This document shows positions 43,007-54,727 of a stretch of DNA of 64,000 nt, in pieces; position 1 is the first letter of the stretch, and each line of letters starts with the position of its first letter. Origin of the DNA: Chrysopilus asiliformis (lineage: Eukaryota > Arthropoda > Insecta > Diptera > Rhagionidae); assembly GCA_964034945.1 (NCBI GenBank), contig OZ035962.1, positions 54,767,553 through 54,831,552 on the forward strand, read 5' to 3'. A program made the position numbers and the translations under genes. The notes under the pieces are model-generated. The model was given only the letters and a program-made list of their open reading frames with translations. It had not been told where the DNA came from and did not search any database.

Positions 43007-45615
43007 TTACTTGGATGTTGATTTTTCCCTTGGACGTCTAGAGCGTCGTACAGGTTGATCAGCTGGTACCAAATCTGGCTGGAAGTTTTGTATGTATGAC
43101 GTTGGCTCTACCGACGGTGTTGCGGTGCTCGGACCTTCGGCGACGACATCTTCACTGTTGATTATTTCCGTGGGTTGATCTATAGATGTTTCACTGTCTC
43201 CCTGTTTACTGGAATCTTGATGTTTCACTGGAATCTTGACCCTCAGAACCAAATGCCGTCTCGGTGGTTTCTTCATCCATATTAATGTTTCAATATCTTC
43301 GGCCGTGGACGATCGTGATTTCAGTTGATTCATATTATGGTTCGTCACAGAACCGGTTTATGTAGTAACTCATTGATTTTCAATTATTCCCGGTATCCAT
43401 TTCTCAGCGGTCGCGAAGTTTCGAGCACATTCGCATTGTTCTTTGTTGAACGTCGGGATATTGGGTTCATGGATGACGTTCTCGGGTACACGATATTCAT
43501 TGCTGATTTCGTCAGGGTTTAGTTTCTCGAAATATGTCTTAAGCTCCCCGTTGAACAGCAGTTGAGCTAGTGAACGATCTGTTGCAGCACATGGCGTCGG
43601 GTGTTGATTAATTAGAAGTCTCAACAACCATAGAGAGATGTCACCCAGCGAAACCTTCTTCAGGAAATCTTTAGTTGTGTGAACCATGCGTTCTGCTTGA
43701 CCATTTGATGCAGGAACAGAGCCACCAAGATATATCGCATGGTATTTCGTTCACAGAAATCTCGGAACTGTGCCGATGTGAAGGCTGACCTGTCTGATAC
43801 GATCGGGTCAGGAACTCCATGAGTGGCAAACAATCCTCTGAGAACTTGTATGGCGCACAACATAAATGTTGACGACATGGGTTGTACGTCCAACAATTCA
43901 GTGTATGAATCCACCGTGACCATAAAAAGTTTGCCTTGGAAGGGCTCAGTAAAATCGACGTGGATCCTCGACCATGGGTGCTTTGTTGATTCCCACTTCT
44001 GGACTGGAACATGGCCTAGATCTGGACGAATCTGTAGACAAGATTTTAAGATTTGTCAGCTGCTTCAATGTCACTATGCTAGCTGCGTGCTAGAGCTTGC
44101 ATTCGAACAACCCCTGGGTGCCCCGAATGAAGAGTAGTTATAACTTTCTGTTAGACTGATGATGGAATTAGAACTCTTTTTCCTCATAGTAGACAGCCCG
44201 TCATTGCGGAGATTTCTTTTCTGCGGACAAAGAAAGGGTTAAATTTAGTTTTTTCATTATTATTTAAACCTGGTGGCCATACTTTGTTATATCAACAACG
44301 ATGAAATTGTTATATCATCGACAATTGGTTTTGCAACTTCTTTGATCATGAGAACATCATCGGAAATTAGTTCTTCTGCTTGGTCCAACGATTTTACAGG
44401 TAGTTTACTTAAAGTGTCTGCGTGCTCTCACAGGACGGTGGACAAGTGTGAAATTATATGCATGCAGGAACAATAATCGACGAATCGTTGCACTAGAGAT
44501 TACGCCCGGTTGTCTGACCCGAGAAAACTGAGTAGTGGACGATGTCCCGTGAGAATCGTAAATTCTTTACAACAGAGATAGCCGTGGAACATTTTAGATC
44601 CTGATGATGACTACAGTTTCCCGATTCATTTGCGCATAGTTGCGTTCAGGCCTACTTAGTGTTCGCGAGTAAAAAGCGATTGGTTCTTCCGTTCCATCTG
44701 GCATGTGATGAGCGAGAACTACACATACGCCCTATGTTGAGGCATCGGAAACCAGAACTAAAGTGTCTCGATGAAATGAACGAGAAAACTGCTGGTCGAT
44801 AAAAGTTTTTTTTTGGTTTTTCCAAGGCTGTTTGATGTGGTATTCTCCAAACTCTTGATTTTTATCCAAGAGTCGATGTAACGGTTCAGCAATAGATGCT
44901 TAATTTGGTAAAAATGAATGATAGAAGTTGACCAATTCTAAAAATGCCTGGAGCTGCTGTTTATTCTCTGGAGGTAAAGCAAGCTAGATGGCTTTCGGAG
45001 TACGAACTCCGAATGAATCTACCTTAAATCCTAGGAAGTCGATTGAAGTTGCTCCGAAGACACATTTGTTTTTCTAGAGTCTTGGAGCTGCGTTGTCAAG
45101 GCATGACAGAACTTGCTCTAAACGAATTGCTAACTCATCTTCGTTCTTCCCCATTATTACGACGTCATCAAAGTATGGCAAAACTCCGTCGATTCTCGTA
45201 GAATATTTTCGAAGATTTCCGGCGCCGACGCAATTCCGAACTGCAATCGTTTTACGTGGAAAGCTCCTTTGTAAGTGATGATCGTCTGAAGTCGCGAAGA
45301 ATAATCGTCATCGATCAATTGCTGGTAAGCTTGTGCGAGGTCCAATTTTGCAAAAAAATTCCTGCCCGATATTGTGGATAATAAGTAGCTATAACTGTGG
45401 GGATCTGAAAGCAATGTGGTTTTATAAATTTATTGATTGTCGAACGATAGTCACCGCAGATTCACACACTTCCGTCGTCTTTGGGAACTGGTACGATTTG
45501 TGCTAACCACTCCGAATATTCGACGGGATAGAGAATGTCTTGCTCAATTAATCGTTCCAGCTCTGATTCCCGTTCAATCAACCGTCGTGTTCGGACGTGT
45601 TTTTATAAGCGCCAA
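43007..45615 (-). pseudogene. gypsy 3 RT, RNase H and integrase, decayed
   Basis: Minus-strand pieces in order from 45615. RT contains FAKLDLAQAYQQL and FHVKRLQFGIASAPEIFE (45414-45157). The catalytic box is near 45160 (LDDVVIMGK in a shifted frame), then FLGFKVDSFGVR, RNase H around 44760 (VLVSDASTxGVCVVLAHH) and the integrase core (43923-43370). The core shows VTVDSYTELLDV, GVPDPIVSD and FRDFCERN, then RMVHTTK-like wording. The tail (43348-43007) ends RRSRRPREK. Wording resembles the Mag/K02A2.6 group. Many stops and shifts. Confidence 0.85.
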
Positions 45616-45921
45616 TAATTAATTCAAAATTGTGCATAGTGTCAAAATATAATATACAAGTGCATTCTTAATCAATTAAATATAAAAGTGCGAAATCAAC
45701 ACTTCATAATTGACCGTTCGCATTCCGTTAACCTAACAGTGAAGTGCAAACAAAAAAACAAACTCAGCACACCGGTGAATCGAATATGTGGAAATTCCAC
45801 TCGGGTAACGAACCTCTCGCAATTACAGAAAAAGTGTCTACTACACATGCTCCCATTTCAAGTGCTCAATAAAACTATTAATCAGCAATTTAAGTGCAAA
45901 ACACAAAAAATTGAAGCAGCA

Positions 45922-47171
45922 ATGAACTCGGATGATGACCCAATGGGTGTCAACTCAAACCCAAGTACGACCAAACAAATACAAAGCGGAATGGAAAGAT
46001 ACATAACCATCACCGACAAAAGGAAACGTAGCCCCCAACAACCGCCCCAAGACCGTGCAGCAAAAGTTACAAAAGACAACAGTGTAACTAACAACTACTA
46101 TGATCCTCTAGATACAGGTAATTTTGACACCTCCCCATCTAACTCGGCTACAAATCCTGAAACCCCGGTGACTAACTATAGGCCTCCGCCCATTTATATC
46201 AGACAAGATTGGAACCCTAATCTCATTAACGAAATCAAAAAATTAATCGGCGAAAATAACTTCTACGTGGTAGAGCTTCTTAAAGGTAAAATTAAAGAAG
46301 TTAAACTTCAAGCTCTCAAAGAGGTATATTTCACCCAAATCGTTAACTGGTTGGACAAAAAAGAAGCTAAATACTACACCTACCAACTCAAAAGTGCCAA
46401 AGGCCTGAGAGTAGTAATAAAAGGCATTGACTCGAACGTCAAACCGGAGGAAATAATTGAAGACCTTAAAGTCCAAGGCTTCGAAGCTAAATCAGTGCAC
46501 AACATCCTCAACAAATTTAAAATCCCTCAACCGATGTTCAAGGTCGAATTAACGCCCCAAGCGAGTAAAGCCCCAAAGAACAAAGAGCACCCAATTTACA
46601 ATGTAAAATTCATATTAAACAGGAAAGTAAATATTGAAGAACCCTATAAGAGAAATCAAGTAGTACAGTGCCTCAATTGCCAAGAATATGGACACACAAG
46701 AAGCTACTGCAAACTTACCAACATCTGTGTGATCTGTGGTGAGTCGCATTCCACCAATAACTGCAACAAAGATAAACTAAACCCACAACTAAAAAAATGT
46801 AACAATTGCAACGGTAACCAAACTACAGGGGTTGCCCCGTTTATACATTCATTAACAATCTAAGTCTTCGATCAAAACAAATCAAATCCAAACCTAACTT
46901 ACCATACACTCAAAAAGTAATCCAAGAATCTAACTCCAACCAACATTCTAATTATACCCCTTCGATAAATCCTAACATCAGAGGAAACATGACTTACGCT
47001 GAAACGGTCAGGAGCAATGCACCCCCAACGTATGCCAGTGACCAAGGGAATATCATGCAAATACTCCTGGCTCTAACCAACAACATCCAACAGCTAACGA
47101 GCACTATGCAGCAAATACAAACAATGCTACAACAACAAAGTGAAATTCTACTCAAATTGGTTAAACCATGA
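45922..47171 (+). pseudogene. LINE C ORF1 (gag-like), one frameshift
   Basis: The likely start is ATG 45922 (MNSDDDPMGV). The frame upstream to 45688 is open but uses no ATG. The protein has a polar N-terminus, a PRE/C2H2-like middle domain (LKSAKGLRVVIKGIDSNVKP then EEIIEDLKVQGFEAKSVHNI) and CCHC knuckles starting CLNCQEYGHTRSYC and CVICGESHSTNNC. A frameshift near 46825 moves translation to the frame holding the C-terminus (46989-47171, MTYAETVRSN...QQQSEILLKLVKP). It would bind element RNA. Its TGA overlaps the ORF2 start as ATGA. Confidence 0.88.
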
Positions 47172-48324
47172 ACTCAATTAATATTGCACATTGGAACGCA
47201 AACGGTATCCTCAACCATAAAACTGAAGTTGAACTCTTCTTAAAAAAAATTCCATAGATATCATGTTATTTTCGGAAACTCATCTTACCTCCAAAAATCA
47301 CTTCAAGATCAATGGATACACATCCTACTGCACTAATCATCCCGATGATAAACCCCTAGGAGGCACCGCCATCGTTGTACGTAACCGTATTAAACACCAC
47401 CCGCTCCCCGTCAAAATACACCATTACTTGCACTATACTGCCATCAATATCCACGTATCCACAGGAACGATTTGCATTGCAGCAATCTACTGCCCACCCA
47501 AGCACGGTATCTCAAGTGACCAATTCAACAATTTCTTCACCTCCCTCGGACATCGTTTCATTGCCGCAGGCGACTACAATGCCAAATCCCCCCACTGGGG
47601 CTCCCGACTCACCTCACCTAAAGGTAAACAACTCCTAAATACAATCTACAAAAACAACCTGCACTGCATATCAGGAGGAGTACCTACATACTGGCCAACG
47701 GATCAAAGAAAAACTCCGGACATAATCGACTTTGGAATTTCAAAAAACATCTCTCCGAACCTCATCACTGCAAAGACAATTAATGACCTTTCCTCAGACC
47801 ACTTCCCGACCATCATTACCATCAGCGATAAACCAATATCTATCAATACTGACAAAAGACTCACTAATAAAAAAAACCAACTGGGCTAAGTTTCACCAAC
47901 TCATGGAGAGTAGTTTTTGCCCCAACATCAAACTAAAAACCAATAGCGATATAGACAATGCCCTGCTGTACCTTACATCCACAATTACTGAATATGCTGA
48001 AAACTCAACCCCTCCCGACCCAATCTACGACGACAGAATCACCACACGGCTAACTGGAAACACGCTGGACAAAAGACAAGATCCCCACGCGCAAAAAAAA
48101 AGGAACCTTGATGAAGCCACCAAAAAACTGAAAAAGGCCCTGAAGGAAAATAAAAACAATCAAGTCCAAGAATTTTTATCCAGTCTAAATCATTCTGCAG
48201 ATACCAACTATGGAAAACATCCCAAAGAATCAAGAAACCAATGCAACCGGATAATCCAATAAAGGGCCGCGACGGGAACTGGCTCATAGACAGTCAGAGC
48301 AAAGCTGAAGCCTTCGCCCGCCAC

Positions 48325-48757
48325 CTATTTATTTATTTACAATATCGCTACGGAACAGATATGACTCCAATAACTCAATAGCGTACAAAATTAAAATAGA
48401 AAAATTGAAAATTTAGATAAAATGAAGCTTTATATAAATAAAATAGATTAAAAAATTTCTGCATTTAGCCAAATAATTAGTTTACGGCGAAAAGTTAAGT
48501 ATGGTATGTCCAAAGAACCAAATTGAAAGTTATCATGATTTCTTGGTAGCCGTACTAGTGGGGAATGAAAATATGGATTTATCGTAGCTCGAGGCTGTGT
48601 AAAAATTAGATTAAGCCTGTTGGGAAAATTTGAGTATCTAAGATAAAGGCGATTGCTTAGAGTGCTATTGAAACAACCATTAAAAATTTTAAATAGGGTG
48701 CACTCATCGAGAAATATTCGGCGCTTTTCTAAACTAGGTAAACTTAGGTGTGAAGTA
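48325..48757 (-). mobile_element. 5'-truncated jockey/CR1-like LINE inside LINE C
   Basis: The minus-strand frame (about 48765 to 48448) reads SLPSLEKRRIFLDECTLFKI, then FNSTLSNRLYLRYS, QPRATINPYFHSPLVRLPRN and LTFRRKLIIWL. This is the C-terminus of the LINE A/B type, followed by a short 3' UTR. It separates the LINE C words AFARHL (48300-48320) and VFTPNIAQPN (48758 on). ATTTA at both edges may be the target duplication. Confidence 0.8.
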
Positions 48758-50004
48758 TTTACCCCCAATATTGCACAACCTAACATAAATCCCACCAATA
48801 TAACATATTGCAGCAAACCACACAAACCCATCAAATTCTCACTAAAAACAGTCGCCAAGAAAATCAACGTTACGAACAACAACAAGGCACCTGGCCATGA
48901 TCTAATAACCGGTAAACTTCTCAAATCACTACCATCTTCATAGCCATTCATAGCATCATAGCCATTCAACATATCTTTAATGCAATTCTACGAAACAGCT
49001 ACTACCCAAAAAGCTGGAAGGACGCTAGAATAATTGTGATTCCGAAACCAGGCAAGGACAAATCTAAACTCGAATCATATAGACCCATCAGTCTACTCCC
49101 AGTACTCTCGAAAATATTTGAAAGGCCCCTGATAGATAAAATTTGGCCCATCCTGAACAAGAACAAAATAATTCCCGACCACCAATTTGGATTTAGAAAC
49201 CAACACAGCACCATTGAGCAAGTACACAAACTGGTTAACGAAATCAATCTCGCTCTTGACCATAAGAAGATTTGTCTAGGTGTATTCCTTGATGTGGCTC
49301 AAGCATTTGATAAGGTCTGGCATGAAGGCCTAAAATACAAAATTGCCTCAGCACTCCCTTCTAAATTCCATAACATCATATCCAGTTACCTACAAAACCG
49401 TACATTTAAAGTAAAATGCAGAGACGGACTAAGTGAATCCTACGCAATAAAGGCAGGAGTCCCACAAGGCAGTGTAATGGGCCCACTGCTTTACTTAATA
49501 TACACAGCTGACCTGCCTACGGACGCAAACTTCATCACCACTACATTTGCTGACGACACCGCTGTACTGTTCTCGCACCGAAACCCCCAGACTGCAAAAA
49601 GAAAAATGCAAACCCAAGTCAATAAAATCATTGGTTGGACAAACAAATGGAGAATAAAAATCAACAAAAAGAAATCTGAACAAATCTCATTCGCATTGAG
49701 TAAGCTTTCCTGCAAACCAATCACAATCAATGGCGAAAAAATCAACCAAGTCAATTCTGTTAAGTACCTTGGAATTCATCTAGACAGAAAACTAACTTGG
49801 AAAACCCACATCAAGAATAAGAAAAACCAAATTAATACAACGTTTCGTAACTTTTACTGGCTTTTAAACAAAAGATCAAAATTGAATATCAGCACAAAAA
49901 TTGTTTTATACAAGTCTGTTTTAAAACCAATTTGGACCTATGGACTCCAGCTATGGAGAACAGCCAAAACATCCAACATTGCAATTATCCAGCGTGCGCA
50001 CGAC

Positions 50005-50247
50005 TTCTTCCTTGAGCTTCCCCGCTTTCGTACAGTAAAGTTTAGGGGTTCCTTCATTCCGCGAATAACAAGACTTTGGAACAATTTACCATCCGATGTG
50101 TTCCCCCCGGACTATAACCCGCAGAAGTTCAAGGAGAACATAAATCGGCATCTCCTTTTGTCCTTCCAACCATCCCGAGCTGTGCTTCGGCATTAAAGGG
50201 TCTTCCCCTAAGCTCTGGCTGGATCTATAAAAAAAAATACAAACAAA
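50005..50247 (+). mobile_element. 5'-truncated LINE 3' end inside LINE C ORF2
   Basis: Between LINE C words ending NIAIIQR (50002) and starting RAILGAPRYVNN (50250) lie codons FRTVKFRGSFIPRITRLWNN then LPSDVFPPDYNPQKFKENI, a stop at 50194, a short UTR and an A-rich tail (about 50229-50247). The wording SFIPRxxRLWNxLP is the end of a different LINE ORF2. Same orientation as its host. Confidence 0.75.
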
Positions 50248-50513
50248 AATAATCAGGGCAATACTTGGAGCACCCCGCTATGTTAATAACACGCGACACT
50301 AAAATCAACACGGTTCTTGCTGAAGCTAACAAACTTTCAACAAATTATGGCACAAGACTTCGTAATCACCCAAATAGCTCAGTGAAATCATTACTTATTG
50401 CAAAACATTTTTCAAGACTGAAAAGAAACACACCATATCAATTCATACCATCAAATTAATTCACCAGTCTAACTTCAGACGTCAATTAATTCACTCAGCA
50501 CAGCACTAAAGAA

Positions 50514-50723
50514 ATGGGCAAGACTCAATCTAAACAAGTTGACAATACAGGAGAGGTCATCAACAACATCTCCATCACTGAACCGGTTGACATCAATTCC
50601 AACAAGATCGAAACCACCCTGATCATCTTGACGGCTTTAGTAGGAATATCGTTGCTATATCAACTATATAAGGACTATAGACGTAGCTTGAAGAAGAAAT
50701 ACAGTGCCTCCACCCAAATCTAG
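50514..50723 (+). CDS. LINE C ORF3: small myristoylation-type, single-helix membrane protein
   Basis: Intact 69-codon ORF starting 54 bp after the ORF2 stop and followed by the LINE 3' UTR. It begins MGKTQSKQVDNTGEVIN, with Gly2 and Ser6 matching the N-myristoylation pattern MGxxxS. A hydrophobic stretch of about 20 residues follows (TLLIILTALVGISLLYQLY region, residues ~35-54) and then a strongly basic tail (KDYRRSLKKKYSASTQI). This predicts a lipid-anchored or single-pass membrane protein with a cytosolic basic tail. Jockey elements usually have only two ORFs. I do not recognise a named family and give no function. It stayed open although ORF1 and ORF2 decayed, which could be chance at this length. 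Confidence 0.6.
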   Translation: MGKTQSKQVDNTGEVINNISITEPVDINSNKIETTLIILTALVGISLLYQLYKDYRRSLKKKYSASTQI

Positions 50724-50878
50724 AACGGACCCAGCTACACAAAATCCTCTCCTATCACTGGAAGGACGGATGTAAACAATTTTGGTTTAAGAGTTGTAAT
50801 AAAATAAGATAGAGGTTGGCTTCCCCAACCTGATACTTATTGTAAAACTAAAAGTAATTAAATAAAAAAAAAAAAAAA
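50724..50878 (+). terminator. LINE C 3' UTR with stem-loop and poly(A)
   Basis: Contains the hairpin AGGTTGGCTTCCCCAACCT (about 50813-50831) shortly before the A-rich end at 50862-50878. LINE reverse transcriptases commonly recognise such 3' structures. Function is inferred. Confidence 0.5.
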
Positions 50879-50884
50879 AGCTCT

Positions 50885-52788
50885 GCTTCGACGAGTTTTT
50901 TTTATACGCGAGCGGTATTTTCCGACACGAGAGCCTGATTGGGTGAGCGGCGGTATCTAACTGTAACGAAACCGAAGGCCCTGTGAAACATCCTAATTCA
51001 CTTGAAAATAGTTTTTTGTGTACTTCTTTAACAATGAATTGACGGCTTTTCGGTCATAACTAACGATGTGAATTCCTTGTAATGATATTCCTAATGGAGT
51101 GAGCGACGACCAACGGAGAACGTTGGTAGTTGACTATCAATGTCAACTTATCGCGCAATTTAATGTCTTATTATCGCACACCCACGTCGATACAACCCGT
51201 AACATTTAACTGTTTTCCCGAAAAGTCTTGCAATGCAACACGGACGCAATTTCGATTTTTTTGAATACGGTCAAACACAGACTTGGCTATAATAGTATAC
51301 CGAGAACCAGAGTCTACTTCGAATGTTAGTGGAATTCCCTTTATCGAAACTTCAGTCGTAGTTTTCACAGTGGACACGAATGATATACTGTTTACCTTGT
51401 CTGGTCTATCAGAATTTCCAGAATTCCGTTTCCCTTTTTTAAAGTTTCTTCATGTCAGCAGTTGAGCAACACACAGCAGGTGGCCCGCTATGCCACAGTT
51501 ATTACAAACTGAATGTCTGTGTGGACAGTCGGAGCGATAAAGGAGGATCTCCATTGCTATGACTTCTGTAACTGCAAAAAAAGGCAGAAAACTAGAGCAA
51601 TGTAAATAGGAATGACTGAATATATATCTAAATAGGAATGACTGAATACAAGTATACACGCTATTCCTTCCAGTTTTACAAATTTATAGCGAACATATCA
51701 AACCTTATGCTATGGATATAATGTTCAAATTAGCATAGCAATAAAGCTATAGAGCTGTATAATTTTCAACCACTACATGAAAAATGACAGCTACGCTATA
51801 ATAACACTTTGTATATGTCCGTGCTTACTATTCACTTACAGGGACAATGTGTGATTGTAGTAGAAATCGCTATAAAAAAGGTGAAGTCCGTCAACTGCAA
51901 CCATAAAATCGCCATAAAAAAGAGGGGAAATTATTTTTCCGGTTGCCGACAAATTTTTGCAGTTGATTCTTATCTCCCTTTCTCGCCAAGGTATCTTCAT
52001 ATAAATGTGTCTCTATTTTTTTTGCAGTTGGGAAAAATCATGGTAATGGAGGGCCTCCTTAATGCCTGCCACCACATCCAATACACTCAGGTTTTGTGTT
52101 GCCGTTATTGTGTGTGATAGTTCCATTTGCTGTTCGACTATTTCGATTTTTGAATGCGGATTCAGTAGCAATACTTTTATACAGGGCCCTTGGAAATGTT
52201 AAATTCTTCTCTGCCATCATACTGAGCTGCAAAGCTTCTTATCGCACCCCGCAAACCAGTCGATCACGTAGCATTCGATCTAGTGACGAGCCGAAATTGC
52301 GATTTTTTGCTAATTTCCTTAGCTATGCGATGTACGAAGCTACCCCTTCGTCTGGAAGCTGATCGCGTTTAAAAACTTGAAGAAGGCAACAATTTCCGAT
52401 GGTTGCGGAGAAAAGTGATCATTTAATTTCGCTTTAATATCAGAAAATGGAACTGCGCTGATATCGATGGGGGAATGCAACGAGCACAATAAGTCGAAAA
52501 GCTAGGGAAAATGGCGACCTTTGTGTCTGCACACTGTGAGGAAAATGGCTACCTTTGTGTCTTCACTTTGGACACCAATTTTGTGGCTTAGAAATCGGTT
52601 GGCTCGATAGACCCCAATGAACTGGATGGCGGATTCGGTGTAAACTTCCTACTGGTCTACCTCGGGGGCATTTTAAACAATACATACGATCGAAATAATT
52701 ACACGTGGTTTGATCATTTATTGTAAGTCGCGAATTTCATCAAATTCACTAGATCATTTATTGTAAGTCGCGAATTTCATCAAATTCA
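50885..52788 (-). pseudogene. gypsy 3 gag and protease, decayed
   Basis: Minus strand. The gag part (about 52400-52080) gives FKRDQLPDEGVASYIA, LRKLAKNRNFGSSLDRMLRD and EALQLSMMAEKNLTFPRALY in frames with stops. Finger remnants are CIGCGG near 52070 and CPHRHSVCNNCGIAGHLLC (51530-51465). The protease follows (51377-51171) with VSIKGIPLTFEVDSGSRYTI and catalytic DSG. The protease runs to the LINE C junction at about 50885. A 40-bp tandem duplication lies at 52712-52791 beside the 5' LTR. Confidence 0.8.
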
Positions 52789-52970
52789 CTAAATACTCGG
52801 GTTTAAATCGTAATTCATTTTATTAATATTCACGTACAGTATTTAACTTAACAAATTCAATTGATATTATCGATCGCGTGTTAGTTGAAAAGTAGCCGAC
52901 TCCGGTCTGAGGAATAATCACAAGTGTATTATCCTTTTTGGATGAGTGCGTGTTGAGCCAATACACAACA
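52789..52970 (-). repeat. gypsy 3 5' LTR
   Basis: Begins TGTTGTGTATTGG at 52970, sharing most of its length with 42808-42987. The inner limit is where the two copies stop matching (TAAATACTCGG). Confidence 0.8.
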
Positions 52971-53900
52971 GTCTATAACTGTTTTACAATTAGTAGAAGC
53001 ACTGCATTCTAACGATGAACCATTATCAGCAGGGCGCCATTTCAGGTTAGGGTGGTTAAAATCTCCTACTATTAGGAATCCATCCTTTGGCGATTGTTGC
53101 AAACTTATGTCTTCATTTATAGAAACTGCGTTCAAATAAGTCTTAACTGGACTTCCAGGAACAATGTCCACAATAATTATTATAAGTTTTTTGGTTAATA
53201 GTGAGACTTAGACACACAGAATTTCGGACGACGAAGCTTCTATGATCACTTCTGAACATGCAAAATTTGAGCGACCAGCAATAACTAAACCTCCGCCAAC
53301 TGGTGAAGTTATTGAAGAACGACGAAGAACGACGATCATAGACTTGGTGATCAAAAAGCTTGGTGCTTAAAATTCTTGAATGGAGCCACGTTTCCGTCAA
53401 ACATACTATATCTAGATTACAGCCACTAGTATCTAAATGGAGTAGATTAGTATGCCGTTTGTGTTTTAATAATAGATATTTAATGATGTCTTATTTGTAT
53501 TCGAAACCCTAGTTTACGACGCGGTGAAAATTCTTGGATATAAATAAACTTTTTATTGTGTTTATTATTCTGATTATATTTCCTTCCAGTAGATTTCGAA
53601 GTAATTGCTGGAAGATGCGTCGATCTACCTAGATCGGTAAAATCATCATCTGATGTCTCGTTTAGCGCAGCAAATTAAGAATTCAGACTGTTGGTTTTCG
53701 CATCCAACTCCGATGGCTTAGATTTTAATTTGGTGTCTATGGCAACGTGAATTTTGTTAATTTCAGTAAATATCACTGATCTGATACCGTCGACAAGTTG
53801 ATTTCAGCTTTAAGTTAAGATCCGATATTGATAGCCGTTGGTTCAAAAATGGTGACGGTGTGGTTTTATGTGGTACAAGCTCTATTTGCATAAATGCATC
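52971..53900 (-). pseudogene. Jockey-like LINE B endonuclease, part 1
   Basis: Minus-strand fragments: upstream words SPRRKLGFEYK and LLHLDTSGCNLDIVCLTETW (about 53520-53385), then LHSRI, and the endonuclease motif FLIVGDFNHPNLKWRPADNG (about 53090-53030). The frame ends at 52971 where gypsy 3 begins and continues at 42807. Beyond 53540 weaker ORF1/linker-like sequence continues. Multiple shifts. Confidence 0.78.
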
Positions 53901-54727
53901 CCATTCTTATACCAGATGAAAAAATTGGCAGTACGATTTTACGCCTAACACTACTCGACATCTGTTTTAACACTACTCTATTCTAATTGAAATTCATTCG
54001 AAATCTTCCTACTTTTTGTTGTCAATGGTCAGACAATTTTTTTTTATAAACCGAACCATTGTTCAGAAAATGCCTCATATGGGTTCAAAAGTAGTTCACA
54101 AATGGACCCATGAATGAAGCAGGAAATTCTGTTCGGAGGGATCCTACCGATATCCATAGGGTTTAGAAAACGACTACCAAAGGTGCTCAGTTTATGGTTC
54201 TGGGAGGAAGGACACAAGCAAATGTATGTAATTCAAAGATTTTTGTTGACTTTTTGACAGTTGAGCGTCAAAACATGTATAAGGGAAAATAATCGTTATG
54301 CAAGGCATACTAAAGACTCCATTTTCGCTGTCGGATTTTTTCCAGTCCCCAAAATTTGTTCTAGGTTTCTTATCTTTATTTACATAATTTTTGTCGGACA
54401 CCTGTCTAAGCCAGACAAAAGTACATGATTCTCATATAGAGCATAAAACCGTGTTATCACATCCGTGATCACGAAAAAATACTATGCAATCGATACTTCA
54501 ACAATCAAAAATGCTCAAGCGACAAGAAGTTCACGTCCACTCGCATATTCAGTTCATACGAATGTTTTAGAAAAAAAAGGATGAATAAATTGCCCAATTT
54601 GCTAGTGTTTTAGCTTTTTGGAATAAATAAAAATAACAGGACCACATCCGGTAGCATCAAATTGATGATGAATGATTTGCTAAAAACAGGCCTTAGAAGG
54701 AGGAAAAACCAGAGGTCACAGCGGAAA
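53901..54727. other. AT-rich DNA, no gene recognised
   Basis: No ORF with family features. One 69-codon minus ORF (54192-54401) has no recognisable motif. Confidence 0.35.

Larger units (their letters stand above)
47168..50459 (+). pseudogene. LINE C ORF2 (endonuclease and RT), decayed
   Basis: ATG 47168 overlaps the ORF1 stop. The frame begins MNSINIAHWNANGILNHKTE, an APE endonuclease start, shifts in an A-run near 47246, then gives FSETHLTSKNHFKINGY, AAIYCPPKHG, GDYNAKSPHWGS and SDHFPTII. A further shift lies near 47880. RT follows (48775-50000) with PKPGKDKSKLESYRPISLLP, FLDVAQAFDKVWH, AGVPQGSVMGPLLY, catalytic FADDTAVLF and KYLGIHLDRKLTWKTHI. The genuine C-terminus (LSTNYGTRLRNHPNSSVKSL) lies at about 50248-50459, after a 240-bp insertion. 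Confidence 0.88.
45640..50878 (+). mobile_element. Jockey-like LINE C with three ORFs and poly(A)
   Basis: Plus-strand non-LTR element inserted between gypsy 3 RT and protease. It has ORF1 (nucleic-acid-binding), ORF2 (endonuclease and RT), a small third ORF and a 3' UTR ending in A-rich sequence at about 50862-50878. Two 5'-truncated LINE fragments have inserted into ORF2 (about 48325-48757 and 50005-50247). Flanking words ACGTGTTTTTATAAGCGC and ACGAGTTTTTTTTATACGCG may be an old target duplication. Confidence 0.85.
42808..52970 (-). mobile_element. Ty3/gypsy 3 (Mag-like), both LTRs, holding a LINE
   Basis: Matching LTRs lie at 52789-52970 (5') and 42808-42987 (3'), both starting TGTTGTGTATTGG on the minus strand. 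Between them, in minus order: gag, CCHC finger, protease, RT, RNase H and integrase with a proline-rich tail ending RRSRRPREK. A 5.2-kb plus-strand LINE splits protease from RT. The flanks both read as one endonuclease of LINE B, so the ends are secure. No clear 4-5 bp duplication is visible. Confidence 0.85.

Noticed and set aside
45688..45921. Upstream extension of LINE C ORF1
   Set aside because: The frame is open but lacks an ATG (the listed start is GTG); ATG 45922 with MNSDDDP is a better start.
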